A DNA stretch of 64,000 bases from Streptomyces albireticuli (GCF_021228125.1 NZ_JAJQQS010000012.1:1-64000); one strand, 5' to 3'; positions 33,835 through 43,080 are shown, numbered from the stretch's first letter. The notes: generated from the letters alone by a model not told the origin. Program-made: numbers and translations.

Positions 33835-33863
33835 CTGCTTGTTCTCTCTCTTCTCGCGGGCTC

Positions 33864-35729
33864 TCAGTCGTCCTCGGTGTCGCCGAAGTCCGGGCGGACG
33901 CCCTGGGCCGCGAGGATCTCGTCGTTGGAGGTGCCGGCGGCGACCATCGGCCAGACCATGGCGTCCTGGTGGACGATGAAGTCCACGACGACCGGGCGGT
34001 CGTTGATGGCGTTGGCCTTCTCGATGACCGAGTCCAGGTCCTCCGGGCGCTCGCAGCGCAGACCCACGCAGCCCATCGCGTCCGCGAGCTTCACGAAGTC
34101 CGGGACCCGGGTGCCCAGGTGCGCCTCGGTGCCGTCCGAGCCGGGGCCGGAGTGGAGCACGGTGTTGGAGTAGCGCTCGTTGTAGAACAGCGTCTGCCAC
34201 TGGCGGACCATGCCCAGCGCGCCGTTGTTGATGATCGCGACCTTGATCGGGATGTTGTTCAGCGCGCAGGTGACCAGCTCCTGATTGGTCATCTGGAAGC
34301 AGCCGTCGCCGTCGATCGCCCACACCGTGCGCTCCGGCACGCCGGCCTTGGCGCCCATCGCCGCCGGGACCGCGTAGCCCATGGTCCCCGCGCCGCCGGA
34401 GTTCAGCCAGGTGCGCGGCTGCTCGTAGTCGATGAAGTGCGAGGCCCACATCTGGTGCTGGCCCACGCCCGCGGCGTAGACGGTGTCCTTCGGCGCGAGC
34501 TGCCCGATGCGCTGGATGACCTGCTGCGGCGAGAGACTGCCGTCCTCCGGGAGGGTGTAGCCCAGCGGGTAGGTCTCCCGCCACCGGTTGAGGTCGTTCC
34601 ACCAGGCGCTGTAGTCGCCGGTGTGACCGTCGGCGTGCTCGGCCTGGATCGCCACGATCAGATCCGCGATCACCTCCCGGGCGTCCCCGACGATCGGCAC
34701 GTCGGCCGCCCGGTTCTTGCCGATCTCCGCCGGGTCGATGTCCGCGTGGACGATCTTGGCGTACGGGGCGAAGGAGTCCAGCTTGCCCGTGACCCGGTCG
34801 TCGAACCGCGCGCCGAGTGCCACGATCAGGTCGGACTTCTGGAGCGCGGTCACCGCCGCGACCGACCCGTGCATCCCGGGCATGCCCAGGTGCTGCGGGT
34901 GGCTGTCGGGGAAGGACCCCAGCGCCATCAGCGTCGTCGTGACCGGGGCGCCGGTGAGCTCGGCCAGCACCTTCAGCTCCGCCGTCGCCCGCGCCTTCAG
35001 CACGCCGCCGCCCACGTAGAGCACCGGGCGCCGGGCCTGCGCGATCAGCTTCGCGGCCTCGCGGATCTGCTTGGCGTGCGGCTTGGTGACCGGCCGGTAG
35101 CCCGGCAGGTCCGTGTGCGGCGGCCAGCTGAACGTGGTGCGCGCCTGGAGGGCGTCCTTGGCGATGTCGACCAGGACCGGGCCGGGGCGGCCGGTGGAGG
35201 CGACGTGGAAGGCCTCGGCGATCGTCCGCGGGATCTCCGCCGGATCGGTGACCAGCCAGTTGTGCTTGGTGATCGGCATGGTGATGCCGCAGATGTCCGC
35301 CTCCTGGAAGGCGTCCGTGCCGATCGCCTTCGACGCCACCTGACCCGTGATCGCCACCAGCGGCACCGAGTCCATGTGCGCGTCCGCGATCGGCGTCACC
35401 AGGTTCGTCGCGCCCGGGCCCGACGTCGCCATGCACACGCCGACCTTGCCGGTGGCCTGCGCGTAACCCGTCGCGGCGTGCCCCGCGCCCTGCTCGTGGC
35501 GGACCAGGACGTGCCGCACCTTCGACGAGTCCATCATCGGGTCGTAGGCCGGAAGGATCGCCCCACCCGGGATACCGAAGACGATCTCCGCCCCTACCTC
35601 CTCCAGCGAACGGATGAGGGACTGCGCACCCGTGACGTGCTCGACGGTGGCGGGCTGCTGCTGCGCCGCGCCGCTACGGGCCCGCGGCTGCGGATGGTGG
35701 GCCCCGGTGGCCTGCTCGGTCATCGACAT
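33864..35729 (-). CDS. ilvB: Acetolactate synthase large (catalytic) subunit
   Basis: This 621-aa ThDP- and FAD-dependent enzyme starts at ATG 35729 (MSMTEQ; 35723 is a second possible ATG). It condenses two pyruvates, or pyruvate with 2-oxobutyrate, to acetolactate or acetohydroxybutyrate. The catalytic Glu is in HVLVRHEQGAGHAATGYA. The ThDP domain has the motif GDGCFQMTNQELVTCALNN, and NSGGAGTMGYAVPAAMGAK is conserved. Its mRNA begins with a leader peptide and attenuator (35796-35917), so transcription should respond to charged Ile/Leu/Val tRNAs. It heads ilvB-ilvN-ilvC and receives 2-oxobutyrate from the cimA route. Confidence 0.96.
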   Translation of the reverse strand: MSMTEQATGAHHPQPRARSGAAQQQPATVEHVTGAQSLIRSLEEVGAEIVFGIPGGAILPAYDPMMDSSKVRHVLVRHEQGAGHAATGYAQATGKVGVCMATSGPGATNLVTPIADAHMDSVPLVAITGQVASKAIGTDAFQEADICGITMPITKHNWLVTDPAEIPRTIAEAFHVASTGRPGPVLVDIAKDALQARTTFSWPPHTDLPGYRPVTKPHAKQIREAAKLIAQARRPVLYVGGGVLKARATAELKVLAELTGAPVTTTLMALGSFPDSHPQHLGMPGMHGSVAAVTALQKSDLIVALGARFDDRVTGKLDSFAPYAKIVHADIDPAEIGKNRAADVPIVGDAREVIADLIVAIQAEHADGHTGDYSAWWNDLNRWRETYPLGYTLPEDGSLSPQQVIQRIGQLAPKDTVYAAGVGQHQMWASHFIDYEQPRTWLNSGGAGTMGYAVPAAMGAKAGVPERTVWAIDGDGCFQMTNQELVTCALNNIPIKVAIINNGALGMVRQWQTLFYNERYSNTVLHSGPGSDGTEAHLGTRVPDFVKLADAMGCVGLRCERPEDLDSVIEKANAINDRPVVVDFIVHQDAMVWPMVAAGTSNDEILAAQGVRPDFGDTEDD

Positions 35730-35795
35730 TCTCTTCTCGAAGGATTCGACGGATGAGTTTGGGTGGGTCTGCGTAGTTCCGCGTGGTTCCGGTGC

Positions 35796-35832
35796 AACAA
35801 AAAACCCCTCGTGCCATGAGGCAAGCGAGGGG
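35796..35832 (-). terminator. ilvB attenuator terminator
   Basis: On the minus strand CCCCTCG pairs with CGAGGGG (35826-35832 with 35805-35811), followed by TTTTTTG. It lies 66 bp before the ilvB start and 43 bp after the leader-peptide stop. A separate hairpin, AGCAGG/CCTGCT (35850-35875), abuts the leader stop and may act in pausing or antitermination. Confidence 0.88.
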
Positions 35833-35875
35833 AGCGCGCCGGGGTGGTCAGCAGGGCTTGTCGAGAAGGCCTGCT

Positions 35876-35917
35876 TCAGCCGACGCGCTTTCCAAGTACG
35901 AGAATTCGGGTGCGCAT
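35876..35917 (-). CDS. ilvB leader peptide (13 aa)
   Basis: MRTRILVLGKRVG, from ATG 35917 with GGTGGAGGG upstream, contains the run Ile-Leu-Val-Leu encoded by ATT CTC GTA CTT, three of which are rare codons at this GC content. The intrinsic terminator at 35796-35832 follows. This is the classical layout of branched-chain amino acid attenuation: ribosome stalling at these codons should prevent terminator formation. Confidence 0.85.
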   Translation of the reverse strand: MRTRILVLGKRVG

Positions 35918-35950
35918 GTGGTTGACCCTCCACCCGGCGCATATGCAGTG

Positions 35951-38900
35951 TCAAGTGGGTGGGACGGGCGTCTCATTATTTGAACGCAATGGAGCATGGG
36001 CGAGTGATCCGGCGCCCCCCGCGGCCCCCGATCGGACGACCGGGGAAAGGGCCGCGTTGACGGCGTTGAGCGGGACGTTGACCGCGTTCACCGGGGCGTT
36101 CACGGCGAGGTGCACCGGGATGCCGACCGGGAGGTGCCCTCCGGCGTGCCCCGGCACCGCGCCGCCCACGAGGACGCTCCCGCCGTCCACGGCCGGGCCC
36201 GGTACCGGATAGGCACCGAGGTCGAGGGCGTGCCGCAGCCGGTGCTCGTCGAGCGGTCCGGCGAAGGCCGCGCCCAGGCCGTGGGTGCACCCCATGGCCC
36301 GGAGGGCGAGCGCCTGCTCGGGGACGTCGACGCCGTCGGCGACGGATTGCATGCCGAGGTCGGTGGCGATCCTCAGCAACCCTGCGGTGATCTTGTGCAG
36401 CCGTGCGGACTCGACCACTCCGTCGACCAGTCCGCGATCGAGCTTGAGTGTATCGACGGGCAGCCGGCGCAGGGCGCTGATCGCGGCGTATCCGCTGCCG
36501 AAACCGTCCAGGGCGATCCGCACGCCCAGCCGGCGCAGCGCGACGAGCCGCCGCTCCAGCTCGTCCAGGGGCACACGGGGATCGCTTCCGGACAGCTCCA
36601 GGACGAGCGCGCCGGAGGGCAGGCCGTGCCGGATCAGCAGCCCTTCGAGGTACTTGGGCGGCAGCGACTTGTCCATCAGCCGGCCCGCGGTGAGCCGGAC
36701 GTACACGGGCGCGGCGTGCCCCGCGCGGCAGCGCTGGGCGGCCTGCTCGACGGCCTTCTCCACCGTCCAGCGGCCCAGCTCGGCGGCGCGCGCGCCTTCG
36801 CCGCCCCGCTCGGTCTCGGCCACCCGGAGGTACTCGGCTGGGGTGAAGAGGACGCCCTGGGCGGAGCGCCAGCGCGGCTGGGCGGCGACGGCCGTGATCC
36901 GGCCCGTGCCGAGCTCCACGACCGGCTGGTGGAGCAGGGCGAACTCGCCTTCGTGCAGCGCGGTGCGCAGCCGGGTGGCGAGCTCGGCGCGGCGCACCAC
37001 GTCGGCCTGCATCTGGGGGGCGTAGAGCTCGACGCGGCCCTTGCCCGCCTGCTTGGCGCGGTACATCGCGAGGTCGGCGTTGCGCATCAGCGCGCCGGGG
37101 GTGATGCCCGGCTCGGCGAAGGCGACGCCGATGCTGGCGGCGACGCGGACCTCGGTGCCTCCTTCCACGCGGTAGGGCTGGGAGAGGGTGAGCCGCAGCC
37201 GGTCGGCGATCTCGTGGATGCGGTACTCACGGGCCTCGGGGTCGCGGGTGCCGTCGCCGATGATCAGCGCGGCGAACTCGTCGCCCCCGAAGCGGGCGGT
37301 GCTGTCGCCGGCCCGCACGGAGTCCTGGAGCCGGCGGGCGGCCTGGACCAGGAGTTCGTCGCCCGCCTGGTGGCCCACGGAGTCGTTGACCGCCTTGAAG
37401 CCGTCCAGGTCGATGAAGAGCACGGCCGTGCCGGCGTCGGTCGCTCTGCGGCCGGTGAGGGCCTGCTGGACCCGCTTGGTGAACAGGGCGCGGTTGGGCA
37501 GGTCGGTGAGCGGGTCGTGCTCGGCGGTGTGCTGGAGCTGGGCCTGGAGACGGACGCGCTCGGTGACGTCGCGGCTGTTGAAGATCAGGCCGCCGTGGTG
37601 GCGGTTGACGGTGGACTCGACGTTGAGCCAGTCGCCGGTGCCGGAGCGGAAGCGGCACTCGATGCGGGTGGTGGGCTCCTCCGCGGGTGGCGCGGCGAGG
37701 AAGCGGCGCACCTCGTGGACGACCCTGCCGAGGTCCTCCGGGTGGATCAGCGAGGCCAGCTCGGAGCCCACGAGCTCCTCGGCGTCCCGGCCGTAGACGC
37801 CGGCGGCGGCGGGGCTGACGTAGCGCAGTATGCCGGTGGGCGCGGCGATCATGATGACGTCGCTGGAGCCCTGCACCAGGGAGCGGAAGTGGTTCTCCTT
37901 CTGGGCCAGTTCCTGGGTGAGGGAGATGTTGTCGAGCAGCATGATGCCCTGGCGGATGACCAGGGCCAGGACGACCGAACAGCCGGTGAGGATGACGACG
38001 CGGTCGGCGTGGTGGCCGTTGAGGAAGGTGTAGAGGATCCCCAGGGTGCAGACCGCCGCGGCCAGGTACGGCGTGAGGGCGGCGAGGGAGCCGGCGATGG
38101 GACGGCTCGGGGTGTGCGCGGCCCTGCGGCCCGCGGCGCCGGTGTCGTCGCCCTTCTCCCGGGCCACCCAGGGGGCGTAGGCCATCAGCATGTAGCCCGC
38201 GAACCAGCCGGCGTCGAGGATCTGGCCGGAGCGGTAGTGCGAGCGCAGCAGGGGCGAGGTGAACAGGGCGTCGCACAGGACGGTCAGGGCGAGGGCGGCG
38301 ATGGCGGTGTTGATGGCCGAGCGGTTGGCCGTGGAGCGCCGGAAGTGGAGCGCCAGGACCATGGAGACCAGGGCGATGTCGAGCAGCGGATAGGCCAGCG
38401 AGAGGGCGGCGTGCGCGACGTTCTCGCCCTGGAACTGGGCGGTGTGTGCGAGGGCCAGGCTCCAGGAGAGGGTCAGCAGCGAGCCGCCCGTCAGCCAGGC
38501 GTCGAGGGCCAGGCAGACCCAGCCGGCGCGGGTGACGGGCCGGCGGGCGAGGACCAGGAGCCCGATGATGGCGGGCGGCGCGAAGAGCAGGAAGCAGAAG
38601 TCGGCCGGGGACGGGGCGGGCACGTCCTGGTCGAGGACGACCTCGTACCAGCCCCAGATGAGGTTGCCGAGGCCGGCCATGGCGGAGGAGGCCGCGAAGA
38701 GGAGCCAGGCGAGCCGAAACCTGGTCTTGTGCGTCCTGCCGTACCAGAAGCAGGAGACGGCGGCGAGGGCCGCCGCGCCGCCCAGGCCGAAGTCGCCCAT
38801 GGCCGAGGCGAGCTCGCTCGACCCCCAGCCGAAGAGGGCGCCCGTGGCGTAGCCGCCGCAGACGAGGGCGAGGAGCAGCGGCGAGGCCGGCCCGGAGCCG

Positions 38901-39055
38901 CCGCCGGCGCGGCGGGGCAGCGCCGCTCCGGGGGCGCTCACCGCGCCGCCGTCCCGCGCCGGGGCCCGGGGAGGGGGCCTGTCCGGGGGCCGGGCGGTGG
39001 CGCCGCGCAGCGGTGCCGTGGTCGGTACGTGAGCCGCGTCGGGTAGATCGTCCAT
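35951..39055 (-). CDS. cdgF: Membrane-bound PAS-GGDEF-EAL protein with degenerate EAL (CdgF-like)
   Basis: This is a 1034-aa protein. Residues 57-375 hold about 9-10 membrane segments. A PAS domain (about 390-500) and a GGDEF domain (about 510-680) follow. GGDEF (590-594) is canonical and the inhibitory I-site RAGD is present (581-584), so diguanylate cyclase activity is likely. The EAL domain (about 690-965) has lost key residues: EAL is AAQ (724-726), the TE motif is SG, DDFGTG is DGFGSG (850-855) and EGVE is DGVD. It is therefore probably non-catalytic. The C-terminal tail has a repeat of VNAxxNAV. Its place next to ilvB matches CdgF (SCO5511, from memory). A role in c-di-GMP control of development is inferred. 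Confidence 0.87.
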   Translation of the reverse strand: MDDLPDAAHVPTTAPLRGATARPPDRPPPRAPARDGGAVSAPGAALPRRAGGGSGPASPLLLALVCGGYATGALFGWGSSELASAMGDFGLGGAAALAAVSCFWYGRTHKTRFRLAWLLFAASSAMAGLGNLIWGWYEVVLDQDVPAPSPADFCFLLFAPPAIIGLLVLARRPVTRAGWVCLALDAWLTGGSLLTLSWSLALAHTAQFQGENVAHAALSLAYPLLDIALVSMVLALHFRRSTANRSAINTAIAALALTVLCDALFTSPLLRSHYRSGQILDAGWFAGYMLMAYAPWVAREKGDDTGAAGRRAAHTPSRPIAGSLAALTPYLAAAVCTLGILYTFLNGHHADRVVILTGCSVVLALVIRQGIMLLDNISLTQELAQKENHFRSLVQGSSDVIMIAAPTGILRYVSPAAAGVYGRDAEELVGSELASLIHPEDLGRVVHEVRRFLAAPPAEEPTTRIECRFRSGTGDWLNVESTVNRHHGGLIFNSRDVTERVRLQAQLQHTAEHDPLTDLPNRALFTKRVQQALTGRRATDAGTAVLFIDLDGFKAVNDSVGHQAGDELLVQAARRLQDSVRAGDSTARFGGDEFAALIIGDGTRDPEAREYRIHEIADRLRLTLSQPYRVEGGTEVRVAASIGVAFAEPGITPGALMRNADLAMYRAKQAGKGRVELYAPQMQADVVRRAELATRLRTALHEGEFALLHQPVVELGTGRITAVAAQPRWRSAQGVLFTPAEYLRVAETERGGEGARAAELGRWTVEKAVEQAAQRCRAGHAAPVYVRLTAGRLMDKSLPPKYLEGLLIRHGLPSGALVLELSGSDPRVPLDELERRLVALRRLGVRIALDGFGSGYAAISALRRLPVDTLKLDRGLVDGVVESARLHKITAGLLRIATDLGMQSVADGVDVPEQALALRAMGCTHGLGAAFAGPLDEHRLRHALDLGAYPVPGPAVDGGSVLVGGAVPGHAGGHLPVGIPVHLAVNAPVNAVNVPLNAVNAALSPVVRSGAAGGAGSLAHAPLRSNNETPVPPT

Positions 39056-39243
39056 TGGCCGTGCATCGCCCGTCGCCCCCCTCGAGTTCCGGTACTTCGC
39101 TGCGGCCGTACGGTGCCCGGCGCAGCCCCCGGTCGGGACGATACACCAGACTCGTCACTCAGGGACATAGTTCATATACATAGCGTAATCGGCAGCGGCG
39201 TTATGGACACTCAGTGCAGTCGAACGGTACCTCTACGTGGTAA

Positions 39244-40206
39244 CTAGGGTGCGGTGACTACGACATTTTGCAGTGGCGCGTCCAGGGCGAATCTGGCCAG
39301 CTGATCACGCAACAGCCTCTTGGCGCGCGGCGGAAAGGCCGAAGAAGGACCACCCACATGGGGGGTGATGAGCACTCCGGGGGCGCTCCACAACGGATGG
39401 CCGGAAGGCAGCGGTTCGGGGTCGGTGACGTCCAGGGCCGCGCGCAGCCGGCCGCTCTCCACCTCGGTGAGCAGGGCCTTGGTGTCGACGACGGGCCCGC
39501 GCGCGATGTTCACCAGCAGGGCGCCGTCCTTCATCCGGGCGAGGAAGTCCGCGTCCACCAGGCCGCGGGTCTCCTCGGTGAGCGGGGTCGCGAGGATGAC
39601 GACGTCGGCGTCGGGGAGCAGGCCGGGCAGCTCCGTGATCGCGTGTACGGGTCCGAGCTCGGCCTCGCGCGGGGAGCGCGCGACGCGCACGACCCGCGCG
39701 CACTCAAAGGGCAGGAGCCGGTCCTCGATGGCGCGGCCGATCGAGCCGTAGCCGACGATGAGCACGGACCGGTCCGCGAGCGCGGGCCGGAAGCCCTGCC
39801 GCCACTCCCCCGCGTCCTGCGCCCGGACGAAGCCCGGGATGTCCCGCAGGGAGGCGAGGGTGAGGGCGAGCGCCAGCTCGGCGGTGCTGGTGTCGTGCAG
39901 GCCGCGGGCGTTGCACAGCAGGGCGCCCGAGGGCAGCAGACCCACGGACGGCAGGATGTGGTCGAGGCCCGCGGTGAGCGTCTGCACGACGCGCAGGCCG
40001 GTCATCCGGGACAGGGGGCGGACACAGACGTCACCGCTCGTCACGTAGGGCGGGACGTAGAAGGCGCACCGGGCGGGATCGGTGGGGTAGTCGGGCTCGC
40101 CGTTCCAGTAGGCGTAGTCCAGGCCCGCCGGGAGCCCTTCGATCTCGCCGGGCGGGATGGGCAGCCAGGCCAGAGGGCGGGCGGAACCGCTGTCATCTGC
40201 ACTCAT
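39244..40206 (-). CDS. D-2-hydroxyacid dehydrogenase (NAD-binding)
   Basis: This 320-aa protein has the Rossmann motif IVGYGSIGRAIEDRL near residue 150, the catalytic Arg in VNIARGPVVDT, Glu in DVTDPEPLPSGHPLW and His in LITPHVGGPS, all intact. The family reduces 2-oxoacids or oxidises D-2-hydroxyacids; phosphonate or glyoxylate substrates are also possible. The substrate cannot be named. The ATG at 40206 lies exactly 6 nt after TAGCCT (40213-40218, minus strand) with no ribosome site, suggesting a leaderless mRNA. It is divergent from an aldo/keto reductase. The 188 bp to cdgF contain the AT-rich cdgF promoter region. Confidence 0.88.
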   Translation of the reverse strand: MSADDSGSARPLAWLPIPPGEIEGLPAGLDYAYWNGEPDYPTDPARCAFYVPPYVTSGDVCVRPLSRMTGLRVVQTLTAGLDHILPSVGLLPSGALLCNARGLHDTSTAELALALTLASLRDIPGFVRAQDAGEWRQGFRPALADRSVLIVGYGSIGRAIEDRLLPFECARVVRVARSPREAELGPVHAITELPGLLPDADVVILATPLTEETRGLVDADFLARMKDGALLVNIARGPVVDTKALLTEVESGRLRAALDVTDPEPLPSGHPLWSAPGVLITPHVGGPSSAFPPRAKRLLRDQLARFALDAPLQNVVVTAP

Positions 40207-40280
40207 GCCTGGAGGCTATGCGAAGAGGCACCGCCCGCAGAGGTTAGTTTTGAGGGCGAGGAACGGGAGGGGAACGGCCG

Positions 40281-41273
40281 GTGGAGCGCAGGACAATCGG
40301 CGCGTCGGCGCTCGAGGTGGGGGCGATCGGCCTGGGCTGCATGCCCATGCACTGGGCGTACACGGCCTCTCAGCGGAGCGGCGAGGGCGCGCTGCGCGCG
40401 GTGCACGCGGCGCTCGACGCCGGGACGACGCTGCTGGACACCGCGGACATGTACGGGCCGTTCACCAATGAGCTCCTGGTGGGGCGGGCGTTGCGGGAGC
40501 GGCGTTCGGAGGCGTTCATATCGACCAAGTGCGGCCTGCTGGTGGGTGAGCAGCACGTGGTCGCCAACGGCCGGCCGGGCTATGTGAAGCGGGCCTGCGA
40601 CGCCTCGCTGCGCCGGCTCCAGACCGATGTCATCGACGTCTACCAGTTGCACCGGCCCGACCCGGAGGTGCCGGTCGAGGAGACCTGGGGCGCGATGGCG
40701 GAGCTGGTCTCCGCGGGGAAGGTGCGCGCCCTGGGCTGGTGCGCGATCGGCGCCCGTACGCACCGCAGGTCGCGGGCCGGGCTGTACGACGCCACGATCC
40801 GGCAGCTGGAGCGGGTGCAGCAGGTCTTCCCGGTGAGCTGTGTGCAGGCGGAGCTGTCCGTGTGGTCGCGCGAGGCGCTGGACTCCCTGGTCCCGTGGTG
40901 CGCCTCGCGGGGCGTCGGCGTGCTGGCGGCGATGCCCCTGGGGAACGGTTTCCTCAGCGGCACGCTCACCCCGGGCCAGGGCTTCGAACCGGAGGACGTC
41001 CGGGCCCGCCACCCGCGCTTCACGGCCGAGATGATGGCCTCCAACCAGCCGGTCGTGGCCGGTCTCCGGCGTGTCGCGCGCCGCCACGGGGCGACGGCGG
41101 CGCAGGTCGCGCTGGCGTGGGTGCTGGCGCAGGGGCGGCACGTGGTGCCGGTGCCGGGCACGAAGAAGGAGCGGTGGGCGGTGGAGAACGCGGGGGCCTC
41201 CGGCGTCCGGCTGGAGGCGGAGGACCTGGCGGAGATAGGGGCGTTGCCGCGGGCGATGGGGTCGTGGGACTGA
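40281..41273 (+). CDS. Aldo/keto reductase
   Basis: This 330-aa protein starts at GTG 40281, with GGGAGGGG upstream. It forms an (alpha/beta)8 barrel with the AKR tetrad: Asp and Tyr in LLDTADMYGPFTNELLVG, Lys in ISTKCGLLVG and His in VYQLHRPDPEVP. NADPH binding is suggested by the C-terminal VVPVPGTKKERWAVEN. The family reduces aldehydes and ketones; this type resembles the AKR11-13 groups common in actinobacteria. It is divergent from the hydroxyacid dehydrogenase, but no shared pathway is evident. Confidence 0.9.
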   Translation: MERRTIGASALEVGAIGLGCMPMHWAYTASQRSGEGALRAVHAALDAGTTLLDTADMYGPFTNELLVGRALRERRSEAFISTKCGLLVGEQHVVANGRPGYVKRACDASLRRLQTDVIDVYQLHRPDPEVPVEETWGAMAELVSAGKVRALGWCAIGARTHRRSRAGLYDATIRQLERVQQVFPVSCVQAELSVWSREALDSLVPWCASRGVGVLAAMPLGNGFLSGTLTPGQGFEPEDVRARHPRFTAEMMASNQPVVAGLRRVARRHGATAAQVALAWVLAQGRHVVPVPGTKKERWAVENAGASGVRLEAEDLAEIGALPRAMGSWD

Positions 41274-41626
41274 AGCGGGACGCGAACGGGCGGGGGATCC
41301 GGCCCGGGCGGCGTTCGAGGACCGGGGCCCGGGGCGGAGAGGTGACGGGGGCCGGCCTGTCCGGCAGTCAAGGGCCGGGGACCGGGGCGGAGAGGTGACG
41401 GGGGACCGCACGCGGCCGAGCCGCACAGCGGCTGGGGGCAGCTCCCGGCGGTAGCCGCGGGAGGGAAGGGGCGGGGCCGGGGAAGAGCACGCGCGGCGTG
41501 ACGCGTTCGGACGCGGGGACGTCGTTCCGGACCACCGCCAAGGGCCGCCGGCTCGACACGCTCGTACGCGCGGGCGACCGTGTATAAGGAACAGCAGCCG
41601 CACCCGCCACGGCGAGAGGACCGCCC
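41274..41626. other. GC-rich gap with a 21-bp direct repeat
   Basis: A GGGGCGGAGAGGTGACGGGG unit plus one G occurs at 41331-41351 and again at 41384-41404. Both sit in sequence resembling decayed parts of the dispersed intergenic element (GGACCGGGGCCCGGGGCGGA). No gene is supported. The promoter of the following lipoprotein gene should lie near 41560-41610. Confidence 0.5.
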
Positions 41627-42826
41627 ATGCGCCGCACCCCCCGCACTCTCCTCGCCGTCGCCGCGCTGACCGGCCTCCTGGCCGCCGCCGGCTGCTCCGA
41701 CGACGGCGCTCCCCTCCCCGGCCGCGATCTGCCCGGCGCGTCCTCCGGCGCCAAGTCGCCGGGCGCGGGCGGCCCTTCGGGTGCCGCGGCCACCGAGCCG
41801 CCCGCCGCCCCCGCCAAGGGTTCCGTGAAGGTCGTGCGTACGCTCGCCGCCAAGCTCACGTCGCCTTGGGGGCTGGCCGCGCTGCCCGGCGGGGATCTGC
41901 TGGTGGGCTCCCGGGACACGGGGAAGATCGTCCGGATCTCGGCGAAGGACGGCGCGCAGAGCGAGGTCGGTACGGTGCCCGGGGTCGCCGCGGGAGGCGA
42001 CGGCGGCGAGGGCGGCCTGCTGGGTCTGGCCGTCTCCCCCGGCTTCGCCACCGATCGCCTGGTGTACGCGTACTTCACCACCGACTCGGACAACCGGATC
42101 GCGCGGATGCGTTACGACGACGGCAAGCCCGCGGACCGGCGGCTGGGCGCGCCGAGCACGGTCTTCCGGGGCATCCCCAAGGGCGCGGTCCACAACGGCG
42201 GCCGGATCGCCTTCGGCCCGGACCGGATGCTCTACGCGGGCACCGGCGAGAGCGGCGAGCGCGGCCTCGCCCAGGACCCGGAGTCCTTCGGCGGGAAGAT
42301 CCTGCGGATGACGCCGGACGGCGCCCCGGCACCCCGCAACCCGCGGGTGGACTCGGTGGTCTGGTCGTCCGGCCACCGCAATGTGCAGGGCCTGGCCTGG
42401 GACGCGGAGAAGAGGCTGTGGGCCTCGGAGTTCGGCCAGAACACCTGGGACGAGCTCAACCTCGTCGTGCCGGGCGGGAACTACGGCTGGCCGACGGTGG
42501 AGGGCAAGGCGGGCAAGGCCGGTGAGCAGGGGTTCAAGGACCCCGTGGAGCAGTGGAGCACGGCCGACGCGTCGCCCAGCGGCCTCGCCTGGGCGAAGGG
42601 CTCCCTGTGGATGGCGGGCCTGCGGGGCGAACGGCTGTGGCGGATCCCGCTGCGCGGCGCGAAGCCGGTGGCGGAGCCGCAGGCGTTCCTCAAGGGCGAG
42701 TACGGCCGGCTCCGCACGGTGGTCGCCACGGACGACGGCGGGCTGTGGCTGACGACGAGCAATACGGACGGCCGGGGGCGGCCGGGCGGCGAGGACGACC
42801 GCGTCCTGCGGCTGGAAGTGAGCTGA
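41627..42826 (+). CDS. PQQ-dependent aldose sugar dehydrogenase-like lipoprotein
   Basis: This 399-aa protein has a lipoprotein signal (LLAVAALTGLLAAAGC, lipobox LAAAGC) and a Ser/Pro/Ala-rich linker to about residue 65. The rest is a six-bladed GSDH-type beta-propeller: LTSPWGLAALPGGDLLV, GGEGGLLGLAVSPGF, the catalytic His in AVHNGGRIAFGPD, VVWSSGHRNVQGLAWD and GQNTWDELNLVVPGGNYGWP. Such enzymes oxidise aldoses at C1 outside the cell using PQQ. Whether this organism makes PQQ is not visible, so other glucose/sorbosone-type activity remains possible. It is followed by a small DUF6191-like gene. Confidence 0.88.
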   Translation: MRRTPRTLLAVAALTGLLAAAGCSDDGAPLPGRDLPGASSGAKSPGAGGPSGAAATEPPAAPAKGSVKVVRTLAAKLTSPWGLAALPGGDLLVGSRDTGKIVRISAKDGAQSEVGTVPGVAAGGDGGEGGLLGLAVSPGFATDRLVYAYFTTDSDNRIARMRYDDGKPADRRLGAPSTVFRGIPKGAVHNGGRIAFGPDRMLYAGTGESGERGLAQDPESFGGKILRMTPDGAPAPRNPRVDSVVWSSGHRNVQGLAWDAEKRLWASEFGQNTWDELNLVVPGGNYGWPTVEGKAGKAGEQGFKDPVEQWSTADASPSGLAWAKGSLWMAGLRGERLWRIPLRGAKPVAEPQAFLKGEYGRLRTVVATDDGGLWLTTSNTDGRGRPGGEDDRVLRLEVS

Positions 42827-42903
42827 CGGCCTCCGCGCGGATTCACATGGCCCGTACAACCGTCTGCGTACACTGGAGTGACGGTGCCGCGACGGGAGTT
42901 GAC

Positions 42904-43068
42904 ATGTTCAACCTGATGGAAGAGCTCTTCGTGCCGGGTCGCAAGCACACCGAGGAGGAGCGGAACCGCCTGGAGCTGGTACGGGAGGACGCGGGGGACG
43001 CGGATCCCGGGAAGGGGCCGGTGGACCTCGACTCGGGTCATGTGGTGATACGGCCCCGGCGGGGGTGA
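42904..43068 (+). CDS. Small conserved protein (DUF6191-like, 54 aa)
   Basis: ATG 42904 has GGGAG 5 nt upstream. The product starts MFNLMEELFVPGRKHTEEER and continues acidic, with DLDSGHVVIRPRR at its end. This matches a short Streptomyces protein family of unknown function known as DUF6191 (from memory). It is soluble with no signal peptide. It lies 77 bp after the sugar dehydrogenase gene, and an intergenic repeat element with a terminator-like hairpin follows. Confidence 0.72.
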   Translation: MFNLMEELFVPGRKHTEEERNRLELVREDAGDADPGKGPVDLDSGHVVIRPRRG

Positions 43069-43080
43069 CGGCGGCGGCTT

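Noticed and set aside
35723..35954. N-terminal extension of ilvB back to 35954
   Set aside because: The frame is open but passes through the terminator and overlaps the leader peptide region; the extension has no similarity to acetolactate synthases.
39056..39243. BldD binding site upstream of cdgF
   Set aside because: I looked for the symmetrical TNAC-N6-GTNA pattern by eye and found only a half site; not enough to report.
41274..41626. A gene in the 353-bp gap before the sugar dehydrogenase
   Set aside because: Frames here are short or antisense shadows; the sequence resembles decayed intergenic repeats.
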